From NCBI GenBank assembly GCA_000307305.1, contig DF158882.1, positions 867,495 to 931,494 of the forward strand: 64,000 nucleotides of DNA, read 5' to 3'. The position numbers and the translations under genes were made by a program. This DNA is from Enterobacteriaceae bacterium B14 (GTDB lineage: Bacteria; Pseudomonadota; Gammaproteobacteria; Enterobacterales; Enterobacteriaceae). Below are positions 35,922 through 47,032 of the stretch, one piece after another (within the stretch, counting starts at the first letter, position 1; every line of letters starts with the position of its first letter). Below the pieces are notes generated by a model, which saw only the letters and a program-made list of their open reading frames with translations, was not told the origin of the DNA and searched no databases.

Positions 35922-37862
35922 ATGTTTCAAGACAATCCGCTGCTCGCGCAGCTAAAACAGCAACTTCACTCACAAACGCCGCGAGTTGAAGGCCTTGTCA
36001 AGGGTACCGAGAAAGGTTTTGGTTTCCTTGAAGTTGATTCACAAACCAGTTATTTCATCCCTCCTCCGTATATGAAAAAAGTGATGCATGGCGACCGTGT
36101 CATTGCCTCACTGAATACAGAAAAAGAGCGTGAAGTCGCCGAACCTGAATCATTAGTGGAACCTTTCTTATCCCGTTTTGTTGGACGCATACAGAAAAAG
36201 CCTAACGATGCGAGATTGTCTATTATTCCTGATCACCCTTTGCTGAGAGATGCCATTCAGGCGCGCCCAATAGCAGGCATCGAGTACGATTTCCAACAAG
36301 GCGATTGGGTTATCGGCGAAATGCGCCGACATCCATTAAAAGGCGATAAAGCATTTTATGCGGATATCACAGAAGTTATCACCAATGCTGATGACCATTT
36401 TGCACCTTGGTGGGTAACCCTCTCACGTCATCAACTTGAGAAAGAAGCGCCTACGGATGACGTGCCAGAAATGCTGGACGAACACCTAGACCGTCAGGAT
36501 TTAACTGCGCTAGATTTTGTGACTATAGACAGTGCCAGCACCGAAGATATGGATGATGCGCTGTTTGTCACCGAGAATCCAGACGGGACACTGAAGCTGA
36601 CCATCGCTATCGCCGATCCGACTGCTTACGTCGCAGAAGGCACCCCGCTTGACCTCACTGCACGCCACCGTGCCTTTACCAACTATCTGCCCGGCTTCAA
36701 TATTCCGATGCTACCGCGAGAGCTATCGGATAATCTTTGTTCGCTGCATCCAAATCAGCGCCGCCCTGCACTCGTTTGCAGCGTGACAGTGAATACAGAT
36801 GGTAAGCTAGAGAATGACATTCAGTTCTATTCTGCTTGGCTTGAGTCAAAAGCGAAGCTCGTTTACGAAGAAGTTTCCGACTGGCTGGAAGGCCAGGGTA
36901 ACTGGCAGCCGCCAAGCGAAACCATCGAACGTCAAATCCGCCTTCTACATAAAGTCTCTACCCTACGTAGCCAATGGCGAGATCAGAATGCGTTAGTCTT
37001 TAAAGATCGCCCTGATTATCGCTTTATACTGGATGATAAAGGTAATGTGCTTGAGATCGTTACTGAGCCTCGCCGTACAGCAAACCGTATTGTAGAAGAG
37101 TGCATGATCGCCGCTAACGTCTGTGCAGCGATTACGCTGCGTGACGACCTTGGCTATGGTATTTACAACGTTCATATGGGCTTTGACCCAGCACACATCG
37201 AGCAAGCCGTTGCAGCACTACAAGCAAATGGTGTTGAATGCAATGCAGAGACGCTGTTAACACTAAAAGGCTTCTGCGAGTTACGCCGTCATCTTGATGC
37301 CCAACCGACCCAGTTTCTTGATAGCCGTGTTCGTCGCTATCAATCTTTCGCGGAAATTAGCACAAAACCAGGCCCACACTTTGGCTTAGGCTTAGAAGCT
37401 TATGCAACGTGGACATCACCGATTCGTAAATATGGCGATATGGTCAACCATCGTTTGCTGAAAGCGATGATTGCGGGCAAAGAGACTGTGGAACCCTCTT
37501 CTGATATGACCCAACAACTGGTTGACCGCCGTCGTTTTAACCGTATGGCAGAGCGCGATGTGGGGGATTGGTTATATGCACGTTATCTGCAGGATAAGGC
37601 GGATAGCACGACTCGCCATCCTACTGAAATCATTGATATCTCACGTGGTGGTATGCGTGTGAGGCTGCTTGATATTGGTGCAGTGGCCTTTATTCCTGCT
37701 CCGTTTATTCACGCGGTGCGTGATGAACTTGTATGTAGCCAAGAGACGGGAACTGTGCAGATAAAAGGTGAGGTTGTTTATCGGCAAGGGGATTCGTTGG
37801 ATGTGGTGGTGAGTGAGGTGCGGTTGGAGACGCGGGGAGTTATTGCGAGGCCGGCGGCTTAG
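35922..37862 (+). CDS. rnb: Exoribonuclease II
   Basis: Processive 3'-5' exoribonuclease (646 residues; 644 in E. coli) that degrades single-stranded RNA to nucleotide monophosphates. Cold-shock domains lie at about 20-180. The catalytic RNB domain (about 190-520) begins with [23 protein letters not shown], which holds the magnesium-binding aspartates. The signature segment [22 protein letters not shown] is near 485-506. An S1 domain (about 560-640) ends the protein. It is downstream of fabI as in E. coli. The final 20 codons turn GC-rich and G-heavy compared with the rest. No obvious terminator follows; the next 340 bases hold an IS remnant. Confidence 0.96.
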   Translation: MFQDNPLLAQLKQQLHSQTPRVEGLVKGTEKGFGFLEVDSQTSYFIPPPYMKKVMHGDRVIASLNTEKEREVAEPESLVEPFLSRFVGRIQKKPNDARLSIIPDHPLLRDAIQARPIAGIEYDFQQGDWVIGEMRRHPLKGDKAFYADITEVITNADDHFAPWWVTLSRHQLEKEAPTDDVPEMLDEHLDRQDLTALDFVTIDSASTEDMDDALFVTENPDGTLKLTIAIADPTAYVAEGTPLDLTARHRAFTNYLPGFNIPMLPRELSDNLCSLHPNQRRPALVCSVTVNTDGKLENDIQFYSAWLESKAKLVYEEVSDWLEGQGNWQPPSETIERQIRLLHKVSTLRSQWRDQNALVFKDRPDYRFILDDKGNVLEIVTEPRRTANRIVEECMIAANVCAAITLRDDLGYGIYNVHMGFDPAHIEQAVAALQANGVECNAETLLTLKGFCELRRHLDAQPTQFLDSRVRRYQSFAEISTKPGPHFGLGLEAYATWTSPIRKYGDMVNHRLLKAMIAGKETVEPSSDMTQQLVDRRRFNRMAERDVGDWLYARYLQDKADSTTRHPTEIIDISRGGMRVRLLDIGAVAFIPAPFIHAVRDELVCSQETGTVQIKGEVVYRQGDSLDVVVSEVRLETRGVIARPAA

Positions 37863-38335
<473 letters not shown>

Positions 38336-38372
38336 TTGACTTATACCGCTCGTTCCATTTAACTAGTACACG
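38336..38372 (+). promoter_or_regulatory. trp promoter and operator
   Basis: A perfect TTGACT -35 (38336-38341), 17-base spacer and TTAACT -10 (38359-38364), the same -10 as in E. coli. The TrpR operator overlaps it: the right half AACTAGTACA (38361-38370) is identical to E. coli, while the left half (about 38351-38360) is degenerate. Trp-dependent repression is therefore expected but may be weaker. Confidence 0.85.
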
Positions 38373-38403
38373 AGTTCAGGCAAATATTTTATTGAGATAG
38401 AAA

Positions 38404-38466
38404 ATGACAAAGACAACACACACAAATAAAACAATTAGCTGGTGGCGCACTCTCCCTCGCGGGTAG
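38404..38466 (+). CDS. trpL: trp operon leader peptide TrpL
   Basis: A 20-residue leader peptide, MTKTTHTNKTISWWRTLPRG, too short for ordinary gene finding. The two adjacent Trp codons (TGGTGG, residues 13-14) are the sensing element of attenuation: a ribosome stalled there when charged tRNA-Trp is scarce lets an antiterminator form in the following RNA. It lies between the trp promoter and the attenuator hairpin, 105 bases upstream of trpE. The start ATG follows GAGATAGAAA, a weak but typical leader ribosome site. Confidence 0.9.
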   Translation: MTKTTHTNKTISWWRTLPRG

Positions 38467-38508
38467 AGTCATCGCACATTTCAGCAACCCTGATTTAGCC
38501 GAAACTCC

Positions 38509-38536
38509 AAGCCCGCTTTCAACAGCGGGCTTTTTC
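38509..38536 (+). terminator. trp attenuator
   Basis: Stem AAGCCCGCT / AGCGGGCTT with a TTCAAC loop and TTTTTC tail, 42 bases after the trpL stop. It is the 3:4 terminator hairpin of the trp leader RNA. Confidence 0.9.
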
Positions 38537-38570
38537 ATGAGTAAGATTTCGAAAACGGTGGATACAGAAC

Positions 38571-40130
38571 ATGACCAATAAACCAAAACTACAACTTATC
38601 TCGGTGGACGCCTGTTATCAGGACGACCCAACAGCTGTTTTCCACCAACTTTGTGGCGCAAGCCCAGCAACACTGTTGCTGGAATCCGCAGAAATCACCA
38701 GCAAGCAGAATTTAAAAAGCCTACTGATCATTGATAGTGCACTACGCATTACTGCCTTAGGACAACAAGTTACCCTACAGGCACTCACACTTAACGGTAC
38801 GGCACTCTTAAGCCATCTGGATGCTGTTATTCCTGACAGTGTGCATATTGAGGTTCACCCTAACTCACGCATTTTACACTTCCCGCACAATACACAGTTG
38901 CAAGATGAAGATTCCCGATTAAAGGCGGTCTCTGTTTTCGATTCATTGCGCTTGCTTCTTAAGCTGGTCGATGTTCCCGATACCGAACGCGAAGGAATGC
39001 TACTAGGCGGCCTTTTTGCTTACGATTTAGTCGCGGGGTTCGAAGCTCTACCTGAGTTGGAATCCCCTCAGCGCTGCCCTGATTTTTGCTTCTATCTAGC
39101 AGAAACACTTCTAGTCCTCGATCACCAAAGCCGCCATGCTCGCTTGCAAGCCAGTCTATTTACCCCTATCGCCGCTGAGTATACCCGTCTTGAGCAACGC
39201 TTAGCCCAGCTACAACAACAGATGAAACAAATTCCTACTCCGATTGTTGCTCCAGCAATAGAGGATATGGCTTTAAGCTGCGATCAAGATGATGCTGAAT
39301 TTAGGCAAGTGGTTATCCAGATGCAGCAATCGATTCGTAAGGGTGATATCTTTCAGGTCGTGCCTTCTCGCCGTTTCAGCCTGCCCTGCCCAGCACCACT
39401 AGCCGCTTACCGTACTCTGAAGCAACATAACCCAAGCCCTTATATGTTCTTTATGCAGGACAGTGAGTTTTCACTGTTTGGCGCCTCTCCCGAAAGCGCA
39501 TTGAAGTACGAAGCCAGCAGCCGTCAGATCGAAATCTACCCTATTGCAGGTACCCGCCCGCGAGGCCGCTATGCAGATGGTTCTCTTAATCAAGACTTGG
39601 ATAGCCGCATTGAGCTAGAAATGCGTACCGACCATAAAGAGCTCGCAGAGCATTTGATGTTGGTTGATTTAGCCCGCAACGATTTAGCGAGAATCTGCGA
39701 AGCAGGCAGCCGCCACGTTGCCGACCTGACTAAAGTTGATCGCTACTCCTTCGTGATGCACTTAGTCTCCCGCGTTATCGGCACTCTACGTGCTGACTTA
39801 GATGTGCTACACGCTTATCAAGCCTGTATGAATATGGGCACGCTAAGCGGCGCACCTAAAGTTCGTGCTATGCAGTTGATTGCAGAGGCCGAAGGCAAAC
39901 GTCGTGGTAGCTATGGCGGGGCCGTTGGTTACTTAACGGCAAACGGCGATCTGGATACCTGTATTGTGATTCGTTCAGCTTACGTTGAAGATGGGATTGC
40001 TACCGTACAAGCGGGTGCAGGTGTGGTTTTAGATTCAGACCCGCAGGCTGAGGCTGACGAAACACGAAATAAAGCCCGTGCCGTACTTCGCGCTATCGCC
40101 ACCGCTCATCAGGCTAAGGAGATTTTCTAA
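38571..40130 (+). CDS. trpE: Anthranilate synthase component I
   Basis: First enzyme of tryptophan synthesis, making anthranilate from chorismate with ammonia from TrpG. The chain has 519 residues. The N-terminal tryptophan-binding region has LLLES at residues 35-39, the known feedback site. The chorismate-binding domain includes [14 protein letters not shown] (about 260-273), [11 protein letters not shown] (about 324-334), [10 protein letters not shown] (about 366-375) and the [11 protein letters not shown] region. Its stop overlaps the trpG start by one base (TAATG), so the two subunits are coupled and made in equal amounts. Confidence 0.96.
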   Translation: MTNKPKLQLISVDACYQDDPTAVFHQLCGASPATLLLESAEITSKQNLKSLLIIDSALRITALGQQVTLQALTLNGTALLSHLDAVIPDSVHIEVHPNSRILHFPHNTQLQDEDSRLKAVSVFDSLRLLLKLVDVPDTEREGMLLGGLFAYDLVAGFEALPELESPQRCPDFCFYLAETLLVLDHQSRHARLQASLFTPIAAEYTRLEQRLAQLQQQMKQIPTPIVAPAIEDMALSCDQDDAEFRQVVIQMQQSIRKGDIFQVVPSRRFSLPCPAPLAAYRTLKQHNPSPYMFFMQDSEFSLFGASPESALKYEASSRQIEIYPIAGTRPRGRYADGSLNQDLDSRIELEMRTDHKELAEHLMLVDLARNDLARICEAGSRHVADLTKVDRYSFVMHLVSRVIGTLRADLDVLHAYQACMNMGTLSGAPKVRAMQLIAEAEGKRRGSYGGAVGYLTANGDLDTCIVIRSAYVEDGIATVQAGAGVVLDSDPQAEADETRNKARAVLRAIATAHQAKEIF

Positions 40131-40708
40131 TGGCCGATATTCTGTTACTCGATAATATCGATTCCTTTACCTATAACTTGGTAGACCAATTACGCTCTGG
40201 CGGGCACCGCGTTGTGATTTATCGCAATAACTTCCCCGTAGAGACAATTCGTGAACGGTTAAGCGAGATGAAACAGCCGATTTTGATGCTGTCACCTGGC
40301 CCAGGAACGCCCTCTCAGGCAGGATGTATGCCGGAGCTACTAAACACACTGCGCGGTCAGTTGCCTATCATCGGTATTTGCCTTGGGCATCAAGCCATCG
40401 TCGAATCCTACGGCGGTATTGTCGGCCAAGCGGGTGAGATACTGCACGGTAAAGCATCACCTATTACTCATGACGGAAAAGAGATGTTTGCAGGGTTGCC
40501 TTCCCCACTCCCTGTTGCCCGTTATCACTCCTTAGTTGGCAGCGATATTCCAGCAGGGCTTACCGTCAACGCCACCTATAACGACATGGTGATGGCTGTG
40601 CGCCACGATGCCGATCGTATTTGCGGCTTCCAGTTTCACCCAGAATCCATACTCACCACGCAGGGCGCTCGTTTACTAGAACAAACACTCGCTTGGGCTT
40701 TGGTATAA
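40130..40708 (+). CDS. trpG: Anthranilate synthase glutamine amidotransferase subunit
   Basis: Class I glutamine amidotransferase of 192 residues that feeds ammonia to TrpE. The catalytic triad is Cys84 (GICLGHQ), His170 and Glu172 (FQFHPES). It is a free-standing trpG. In E. coli it is fused to trpD, so the unfused state is a taxonomic marker shared with Serratia and Yersinia relatives. It overlaps trpE by one base and trpD follows after 10 bases. Confidence 0.96.
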   Translation: MADILLLDNIDSFTYNLVDQLRSGGHRVVIYRNNFPVETIRERLSEMKQPILMLSPGPGTPSQAGCMPELLNTLRGQLPIIGICLGHQAIVESYGGIVGQAGEILHGKASPITHDGKEMFAGLPSPLPVARYHSLVGSDIPAGLTVNATYNDMVMAVRHDADRICGFQFHPESILTTQGARLLEQTLAWALV

Positions 40709-40718
40709 GGAGAACATC

Positions 40719-41717
40719 ATGCAATCTATTTTAGAAAAACTTTACCGAGCCGAACCACTAACACAGCAAGAGAGTCAACGCCTTTTTAGCGACATCATTA
40801 AAGGTGAGTTAGAGCCAAGTCAGCTTGCAGCAGCGCTGATTAGTATGAAAATTCGCGGCGAAACACCAGAGGAGATTGCAGGGGCAGCAACCGCTCTGCT
40901 TGCCGATGCCCAGCCTTTCCCTCGCCCAGATTATGATTTTGCCGATATCGTCGGAACTGGAGGCGATGGCTCTAACAGCATTAATATTTCTACCGCCAGC
41001 GCATTTGTTGCTGCCGCGTGTGGGCTAAAAATTGCCAAGCATGGTAACCGTAGCGTATCCAGTCGTTCTGGTTCGTCAGATTTGCTCTCGGCCTTCGGCA
41101 TCAAGCTGGATTTGGATGCAGAAACATCGCGTAAGGCACTGGACGATTTAGGCGTATGCTTTCTTTTCGCGCCGCAATATCACACTGGTTTTCGCCATGC
41201 GATGCCTGTGCGTCAACAGCTCAAAACTCGCACACTGTTTAACGTACTTGGCCCATTAATTAACCCAGCTCACCCGCCTTTAGCTCTGATTGGCGTGTAT
41301 AGCCCAGAACTGGTTCTGCCTATTGCTGAAACATTAAAAGTACTAGGCTATCGCCGTGCTGCCGTAGTTCACGGTGGAGGAATGGATGAGGTCGCTATTC
41401 ACGCACCAACGCAAGTTGCCGAGCTGAATGAGGGAAAAATCGAAAGCTATCAGCTCACCAGTGAGGATTTTGGCCTGCCAAGTTATCCGATTGAGTCATT
41501 ATTAGGTGGATCGCCAGAAGAAAATCGTGACATCCTCGCTCGCTTATTACAAGGTAAGGGCGATGCTGCGCACGATGCTGCTGTTGCTGCTAACGTTGCG
41601 ATGCTGCTCAAGTTATTTGGTCATGAAGATCTGCGCAGTAATGCAAAGCAGGCTTTAGATGTTATTCACAGTGGGAAAGCCTACGAGTGTGTCACCGCTC
41701 TGGCAGCCAGAGGATAG
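40719..41717 (+). CDS. trpD: Anthranilate phosphoribosyltransferase
   Basis: Transfers phosphoribose from PRPP to anthranilate (332 residues). The PRPP-binding motif [14 protein letters not shown] lies at about residues 79-92. The segment [17 protein letters not shown] (about 107-123) forms the second substrate loop. AAGGAG lies before the ATG. It is not fused to TrpG. It ends 4 bases before the trpCF start. Confidence 0.96.
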   Translation: MQSILEKLYRAEPLTQQESQRLFSDIIKGELEPSQLAAALISMKIRGETPEEIAGAATALLADAQPFPRPDYDFADIVGTGGDGSNSINISTASAFVAAACGLKIAKHGNRSVSSRSGSSDLLSAFGIKLDLDAETSRKALDDLGVCFLFAPQYHTGFRHAMPVRQQLKTRTLFNVLGPLINPAHPPLALIGVYSPELVLPIAETLKVLGYRRAAVVHGGGMDEVAIHAPTQVAELNEGKIESYQLTSEDFGLPSYPIESLLGGSPEENRDILARLLQGKGDAAHDAAVAANVAMLLKLFGHEDLRSNAKQALDVIHSGKAYECVTALAARG

Positions 41718-41721
41718 AGTA

Positions 41722-43083
41722 ATGCAGGAAACCGTATTAACGCGCATCGTTCGCGACAAAGCCATCTGGGTTGCTGAGCGCCAACAGCGCCAGCCTCTGG
41801 AGACGTTTAAACAAGATATAGTACCGAGCACTCGCCGTTTTTATGATGCTCTGGCTGGTGATAAAACTCACTTTATCCTTGAGTGCAAAAAAGCGTCTCC
41901 GTCGAAAGGCTTAATCCGAGACGATTTTAACCCAACGGCAATTGCCAAAGTATATCGCCATTATGCCTCGGCAATTTCAGTGTTAACGGACGAGAAGTAT
42001 TTCCAGGGTAATTTCGATTATTTAAAACTCGTTAGCGCAGAGACTCACCAGCCTATCCTGTGCAAAGATTTTATTATCGATCCTTATCAGATCTATCTGG
42101 CACGCTATCATCAAGCCGATGCCATCTTATTGATGCTGTCAGTCTTAGATGATGAGCAATATCGTCAATTAGCGGAGGTAGCGCATAGCCTAAATATGGG
42201 CGTGTTGACCGAGGTCAGCAACGAATCAGAACGTGATCGTGCTATTGATCTAAAAGCAAAAGTCGTCGGTATTAACAATCGCGATTTGCGGGATCTCTCT
42301 ATCGACTTAAACAGAACGCGCCAGTTAGCCGCAGGGCTGCCAAAAGATGTGCGTATTATCAGCGAGTCGGGCATCAATACTTACCGGCAAGTACGCAACC
42401 TTAGCCAGTTTGCCAATGCTTTTCTGATTGGCAGTGCACTGATGGCAGAACAGAGTCTTGAAGCAGCGGTTCGCCGTGTCACATTAGGTGAAAACAAGGT
42501 TTGCGGGCTAACCCGCCCAGAAGATGCCGCATCGGCTTATCAGGCTGGCGCAATCTATGGCGGGCTGATTTTTGTTGGTACCTCACCACGCTATGTGGAT
42601 ATTGCACAGGCACGCAAAGTCATATCAGGCGCACCGCTAAAATGGGTTGGCGTATTTCGCAATGCAAAAGTAGAGACACTCTGCCTCACGGCGAAAAACC
42701 TCGCCCTCAATGCAGTTCAGCTACATGGTGAGGAAGACCAGGCTTATATCACGGCACTACGCGAGCACCTTCCAGCACAGTGCCAAATTTGGAAAGCAGT
42801 CAGCGTGGCAGGTGTTCGCCCTGAACTTAAACTTGAGCATGTCGATCGCTACGTTCTCGATAATGGTGCTGGTGGCAGCGGACAAACATTTGACTGGTCG
42901 GTTTTAGCCAATATTGATTTAAGCAAGGTGTTACTGGCAGGTGGATTAAACGCCAGTAATGTCGAACAGGCGGCAAAACTCGGCTGTGCCGGATTAGATT
43001 TTAACTCCGGAGTAGAAAGCGAGCCTGGCATTAAAGACCGCCAGCGTTTAGCAGACGTTTTTACACTGTTAAGACAGTATTAA
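41722..43083 (+). CDS. trpCF: Bifunctional TrpCF: indole-3-glycerol phosphate synthase / PRA isomerase
   Basis: A 453-residue fusion enzyme catalysing two successive steps. The synthase domain (about 1-255) contains FILECKKASPSKGLIRDDF (about 48-66) and PILCKDFIIDPYQI. The isomerase domain (about 256-453) contains KVCGLTRPEDA (about 258-268) with its catalytic Cys and a C-terminal GLDFNSGVE. The ATG at 41722 matches the E. coli start. An upstream start at 41659 would overlap trpD. A 115-base gap then separates it from trpB, which is unusual for this operon. Confidence 0.95.
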   Translation: MQETVLTRIVRDKAIWVAERQQRQPLETFKQDIVPSTRRFYDALAGDKTHFILECKKASPSKGLIRDDFNPTAIAKVYRHYASAISVLTDEKYFQGNFDYLKLVSAETHQPILCKDFIIDPYQIYLARYHQADAILLMLSVLDDEQYRQLAEVAHSLNMGVLTEVSNESERDRAIDLKAKVVGINNRDLRDLSIDLNRTRQLAAGLPKDVRIISESGINTYRQVRNLSQFANAFLIGSALMAEQSLEAAVRRVTLGENKVCGLTRPEDAASAYQAGAIYGGLIFVGTSPRYVDIAQARKVISGAPLKWVGVFRNAKVETLCLTAKNLALNAVQLHGEEDQAYITALREHLPAQCQIWKAVSVAGVRPELKLEHVDRYVLDNGAGGSGQTFDWSVLANIDLSKVLLAGGLNASNVEQAAKLGCAGLDFNSGVESEPGIKDRQRLADVFTLLRQY

Positions 43084-43198
43084 CCCAGATACGCCCTGAG
43101 CGCAGCACAACAAGTACAACAGATATCACCAGAATTAATGACGGGAGATGTATTACTCATCTACTCGCCCAACATTAACGGACTGACAGGAAACGGTA

Positions 43199-44389
43199 AT
43201 GACTCTACTTAATCCCTACTTTGGCGAATTTGGCGGTATGTACGTACCACAAATTTTAATGCCAGCACTGCAACAGCTCGAAGAGGCTTTTGTTAATGCT
43301 CAGCGTGACCCTGAATTCCAACGTGAATTTCAGGATCTACTAAAAAATTATGCCGGACGACCTACTGCGCTAACACTGTGCCGTAATCTCACCGCCGGTA
43401 CAAAAACGAAGCTCTACCTAAAGCGTGAAGACCTACTGCACGGCGGCGCGCACAAAACCAATCAGGTGCTTGGGCAGGCATTGCTTGCCAAAAGAATGGG
43501 CAAAACTGAAATTATTGCAGAGACCGGTGCAGGGCAACATGGTGTTGCAACGGCATTAGCCTGCGCACTGCTGGGACTGAAGTGCCGAGTGTATATGGGG
43601 GCAAAAGATGCCGATCGCCAATCGCCAAACGTCTTCCGTATGCAGTTAATGGGTGCAGAAGTGATTCGTGTTAATAGCGGTTCTGCAACTTTGAAAGACG
43701 CCTGCAACGAAGCCCTACGTGATTGGTCTGGTAGCTATGATACCGCGCACTATCTGCTCGGTACCGCAGCCGGTCCCCATCCATACCCTACCATCGTGCG
43801 CGAGTTCCAACGCATGATTGGTGAAGAGACGAAAGCACAGCTATCTGACCGTGAAGGCAAGCTGCCTGATGCCGTTCTGGCATGTGTCGGTGGCGGCTCT
43901 AATGCTATCGGTATGTTCGCCGATTTCATCGATAATGAGAGTGTTAGACTTATCGGAATCGAACCTGCTGGGTTAGGCATTGAAACTGGGCAACATGGCG
44001 CACCGCTAAAGCATGGCCGCATCGGCATCTACTTTGGGATGAAAGCGCCAATGATGCAGACTAGCGAAGGCCAAATCGAAGAGTCTTACTCCGTTTCTGC
44101 GGGTCTGGACTTCCCTTCTGTCGGCCCTCAACATGCTTACTTAAATAGTGTGGGCCGTGCCGAGTATGTCTCTATTACCGACGACGAAGCTCTGGATGCC
44201 TTTAAGCAGCTCTCGCGTCACGAAGGGATTATTCCTGCACTAGAATCCTCACACGCTTTAGCTCATGCCTTAAAAATGATTAAAGCCAAGCCAGAAAAAG
44301 AGCAAATTTTAGTCGTCAACTTATCTGGTCGCGGCGATAAAGATATTTTCACCGTCCACGATATATTGAAAGCCAGAGGGGAAATCTGA
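43199..44389 (+). CDS. trpB: Tryptophan synthase beta chain
   Basis: PLP enzyme (396 residues) that condenses indole with serine to make tryptophan. The PLP lysine is Lys86 in [13 protein letters not shown]. The phosphate-binding loop GGGSNAIG (about 231-238) and the GPQHAYL region are present. It forms an alpha2beta2 complex with TrpA through a channel for indole. Its stop overlaps the trpA start by one base (TGATG). Confidence 0.97.
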   Translation: MTLLNPYFGEFGGMYVPQILMPALQQLEEAFVNAQRDPEFQREFQDLLKNYAGRPTALTLCRNLTAGTKTKLYLKREDLLHGGAHKTNQVLGQALLAKRMGKTEIIAETGAGQHGVATALACALLGLKCRVYMGAKDADRQSPNVFRMQLMGAEVIRVNSGSATLKDACNEALRDWSGSYDTAHYLLGTAAGPHPYPTIVREFQRMIGEETKAQLSDREGKLPDAVLACVGGGSNAIGMFADFIDNESVRLIGIEPAGLGIETGQHGAPLKHGRIGIYFGMKAPMMQTSEGQIEESYSVSAGLDFPSVGPQHAYLNSVGRAEYVSITDDEALDAFKQLSRHEGIIPALESSHALAHALKMIKAKPEKEQILVVNLSGRGDKDIFTVHDILKARGEI

Positions 44390-45195
44390 TGCAACGCTAT
44401 CAACAACTGTTCGCTCGTCTGGCGGAAAAAAACGAAGGCGCATTTGTGCCCTTCGTGTCACTAGGTGACCCTTCACCAGAGCTTTCACTACAAATTATCG
44501 ACGCGCTCATTGCCGGTGGTGCCGATGCGCTAGAGCTAGGCATTCCCTTCTCTGACCCTTTAGCTGATGGTCCAACCATCCAAAATGCTAACTTGCGGGC
44601 GTTTAATTCTGGTGTCACACCAACATTGTGTTTTGAGCTACTCGCCACCATCAGAAAGAAATACCCTGAGATCCCGATCGGTCTACTGATGTATGCCAAT
44701 CTGGTGTTTCATAACGGTCTCGATCAATTCTATGAGCACTGCGCTCAAGTAGGTGTAGATTCAGTTCTGATCGCCGATGTCCCTTATGAAGAGTCCCAGC
44801 CTTTCCGTACTGCGGCAGCGCGTAGCAATATTGCCCCCATCTTTATCTGCCCGCCAAATGCAGATGAAAATCTCATCAAGAATATTGCGGCACATGGTCA
44901 GGGTTATACCTACCTGCTTTCCCGCGCGGGCGTGACAGGGACAGAAAGCCGCGCTCAAAACCCGCTGACACACTTGGTTAGCATGTTAACCAAACATAAT
45001 GCGCCTCCTGCCATACAAGGTTTTGGTATCTCCGAACCTCAACAGGTAAAAGAGACATTAGCCGCGGGTGCTGCAGGAGCAATATCGGGTTCTGCCATCG
45101 TGAAAATCATTGAACAGAACCATCAAAACCCTGCTCAAATGCTGGATAAACTGACGTCGTTTGTCAGCACGATGAAAGCTGCAACACGCAAGTAG
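44389..45195 (+). CDS. trpA: Tryptophan synthase alpha chain
   Basis: Aldolase-type TIM barrel (268 residues) that cleaves indole-3-glycerol phosphate to indole and glyceraldehyde 3-phosphate. The catalytic Glu49 ([10 protein letters not shown]) and Asp60 (DPLADGP) are at E. coli positions. The loop 6 and phosphate motif ([10 protein letters not shown], about 180-189) and [10 protein letters not shown] are intact. It is last in the operon, and a terminator follows after about 35 bases. Confidence 0.97.
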   Translation: MQRYQQLFARLAEKNEGAFVPFVSLGDPSPELSLQIIDALIAGGADALELGIPFSDPLADGPTIQNANLRAFNSGVTPTLCFELLATIRKKYPEIPIGLLMYANLVFHNGLDQFYEHCAQVGVDSVLIADVPYEESQPFRTAAARSNIAPIFICPPNADENLIKNIAAHGQGYTYLLSRAGVTGTESRAQNPLTHLVSMLTKHNAPPAIQGFGISEPQQVKETLAAGAAGAISGSAIVKIIEQNHQNPAQMLDKLTSFVSTMKAATRK

Positions 45196-45508
45196 TGTTC
45201 AACGGCTTATAAATTAAATACTGTTAAGTAAAAAACCGCTTAATCAATAAAGTGATTAAGCGGTTTAAATAAATAGGTTGCCTGAAGAGGCTAAAAATAC
45301 GCTTCTGTTCCAAAAATCCCTCAGATTCACCTCTTACTATCGCTATTTAATTTGTGTAATTCACCATTTTGCACAACACTTTAATGTGTTGAACGTCATT
45401 ACCTCATACTGCAGAGTTCATTAATCTCACCTGTAATAACAGGCATAAACTCAGTAAGTCACTATTTCCACTCTAATTAATTTGATTGTTAATCAATCAG
45501 GAGTACTT
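45196..45508 (+). other. trpA-BON lipoprotein intergenic region
   Basis: A 313-base gap holding the trp operon terminator (separate entry), a short inverted repeat CAACAC / GTGTTG (about 45373-45391), and the promoter region of the BON lipoprotein. No confident promoter hexamers are picked out. Confidence 0.5.
45233..45268 (+). terminator. Terminator of the trp operon
   Basis: A perfect 14-bp stem (AAACCGCTTAATCA / TGATTAAGCGGTTT) with a 7-base loop, preceded and followed by A/T-rich sequence, 38 bases after trpA. Confidence 0.8.
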
Positions 45509-45823
45509 ATGAGATTACTAAAAAAAGCATCTTTTATCGCCCTTACTCTAACAACTATGTTGGCAGTAGCAGCCTGTGCGCCAACGCAAAAAAAGGAAAG
45601 TACAGGGGGGTATATTGACGATACAGTGATCACTACCAAGGTAAAATCATCCCTTCTGGCAGATAAGTCGATTAAGTCAACAGAGATTAGCGTCGAAACC
45701 TTTAAAGGCAGAGTTCAGTTAAGTGGCTTTGTCACTTCCGCCACAGCGGCAAATAAAGCCGTTGAAATAACACGTGATGTACCCGGTGTACGTGCGGTTA
45801 GTAATAACTTGCTTGTGAAATAG
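45509..45823 (+). CDS. BON-domain lipoprotein
   Basis: A 104-residue lipoprotein. The signal peptide ends in lipobox VAAC, with the acylated Cys at about residue 24. The BON domain covers residues about 36-104 (YIDDTVITTKVKSSLLADKSI, then FKGRVQLSGFVTS and VPGVRAVSNNLLVK), as in OsmY and DolP/YraP. Such domains bind phospholipid surfaces and help keep the outer membrane intact. With Asp... rather than a sorting Asp at +2 (residue after Cys is Ala), it should go to the outer membrane. AGGAG lies 6 bases before the ATG at 45509. The longer frame from 45482 is rejected. It is not the osmY locus itself; E. coli has no gene at this place. Confidence 0.87.
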   Translation: MRLLKKASFIALTLTTMLAVAACAPTQKKESTGGYIDDTVITTKVKSSLLADKSIKSTEISVETFKGRVQLSGFVTSATAANKAVEITRDVPGVRAVSNNLLVK

Positions 45824-45852
45824 CCACTTCACTTTTTAACTGTACGTAAAAA

Positions 45853-45882
45853 ACGAGGGCGCTTAACAATAAGCGCCCTCGT
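45853..45882. terminator. Terminator between BON lipoprotein and ompW
   Basis: A perfect stem ACGAGGGCGCTTA / TAAGCGCCCTCGT with a short loop. It lies between convergent genes and is preceded by AAAAA, so it can serve the ompW side too. Confidence 0.8.
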
Positions 45883-45929
45883 CATATTCTGGTGTCTGTT
45901 ACAAGTAATGTGCTGCGTTTGTTACCATA

Positions 45930-46583
45930 TTAGAAACGATAGCCAACACCAAACATAAATCCAACTGGGTCAACTCTCACGTCTACTTTCTCTTCTACAC
46001 CAGCCACTTTAAATTTAGCTTCGGTATCGATATCCATCCACCAAACTGACGCGTTCAACAACCAATTTTCATCCAAGTTGTAGTCTAAACCAGCTTGTGC
46101 AGCAACGCCCCAAGAGTCTTTTAGGCTTAGATTGCTCAGTCCTGCACTCTTACCGTTATCGTTAAACTTCTCACTGAAGAACATTGTGTAGTTAACACCA
46201 ACGCCTAAATAAGGACGAAGAGCATCTTCTTTAGAACCGAAATACCACTGAGCCATTAACGATGGTGGTAAATGTTTAATGCTACCGATATCACCACCGA
46301 TTGCATTTCCACTCAGGCTAACTTTGTGCTCGAAAGGTGTTGCACCTAACAGTTCAACACCAAAGTTATCCGTCACCATATAACCTAGAGTAAAACCTAA
46401 CTGGGTGTTGTTATCCACGCGAAGTGAACCAATAGCAGCACTACCTAATACTTTATCTGAGTTCTCATTAGGTCTAACTGTAATCGATCCACCACGTACG
46501 ATGAAATCTCCCGCTTCATGTGCACTCGCCAAAACAGGAGAAAGCGCAGCGGCAATAAGGCAGACTAAGGGCAGCTTCTTCAT
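45930..46583 (-). CDS. ompW: Outer membrane protein OmpW
   Basis: A small 8-stranded beta-barrel (217 residues) in the outer membrane with a hydrophobic channel, involved in small hydrophobic molecule and stress traffic; it is a colicin S4 receptor in E. coli. The signal peptide ends LASA, followed by HEAGDFIVRGGSITVRPNENS. The OmpW hallmark NTQLGFTLGYMVTDNFGVELLGATPFEH lies at about 57-84. The C-terminal residue is Phe (GYRF), the standard BAM signal. A perfect FNR box lies about 150 bases upstream, matching oxygen control known for E. coli ompW. Confidence 0.94.
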   Translation of the reverse strand: MKKLPLVCLIAAALSPVLASAHEAGDFIVRGGSITVRPNENSDKVLGSAAIGSLRVDNNTQLGFTLGYMVTDNFGVELLGATPFEHKVSLSGNAIGGDIGSIKHLPPSLMAQWYFGSKEDALRPYLGVGVNYTMFFSEKFNDNGKSAGLSNLSLKDSWGVAAQAGLDYNLDENWLLNASVWWMDIDTEAKFKVAGVEEKVDVRVDPVGFMFGVGYRF

Positions 46584-47032
46584 TATCCATTCCTTTATTA
46601 TGGTTTATAAAACTCGCGTAATATAACCACTTTTGCGTAACCATGACCATACGAGGATCACATCTTTTAGAGGTAATTTGGTTTAATTGCTTATATGCCA
46701 CATATTCTTTTCTTTTATCCCTCACTTAAATTGATTTAAATCAAAAATATTCTTTCCATAAAAAAATTATTCACATTGAAATTTGATCTAAGAGGGTGTC
46801 TTAATAAAAAGTTATTAGCTGAATTTTATATAAGGAGCTGGCTGTGCCTATATTTTGCACTTTATGGCTAGCTGTCCAAAGAGAAGCGACAAGATCCACC
46901 AGAGCGGCGTGCTACAGATTTATATCCATAAACAATAGGGTGCAACAGAAAGAGAGAACAGGTTACAATCACGCATTAAAGAGTGCCTGTTCAGGCAAAA
47001 TGCCTTTTACTTTGATACGCCAAGGAGACTTC
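46584..47032. promoter_or_regulatory. ompW-yciC divergent region with FNR box
   Basis: A 449-base gap with TTGATTTAAATCAA at 46731-46744, a perfect FNR consensus (TTGAT-N4-ATCAA). It is 148 bases before the ompW start. The frame upstream of yciC in this gap is open but shows no protein-like features. Confidence 0.75.

Noticed and set aside
45482..45496. TTGATTGTTAATCAA as an FNR box
   Set aside because: Spacing between half-sites is 5, not 4, and it overlaps the ribosome-binding region of the BON lipoprotein.
46844..47032. N-terminal extension of YciC
   Set aside because: It lacks a ribosome site and membrane features, while ATG 47033 has AAGGAG and aligns with E. coli YciC.
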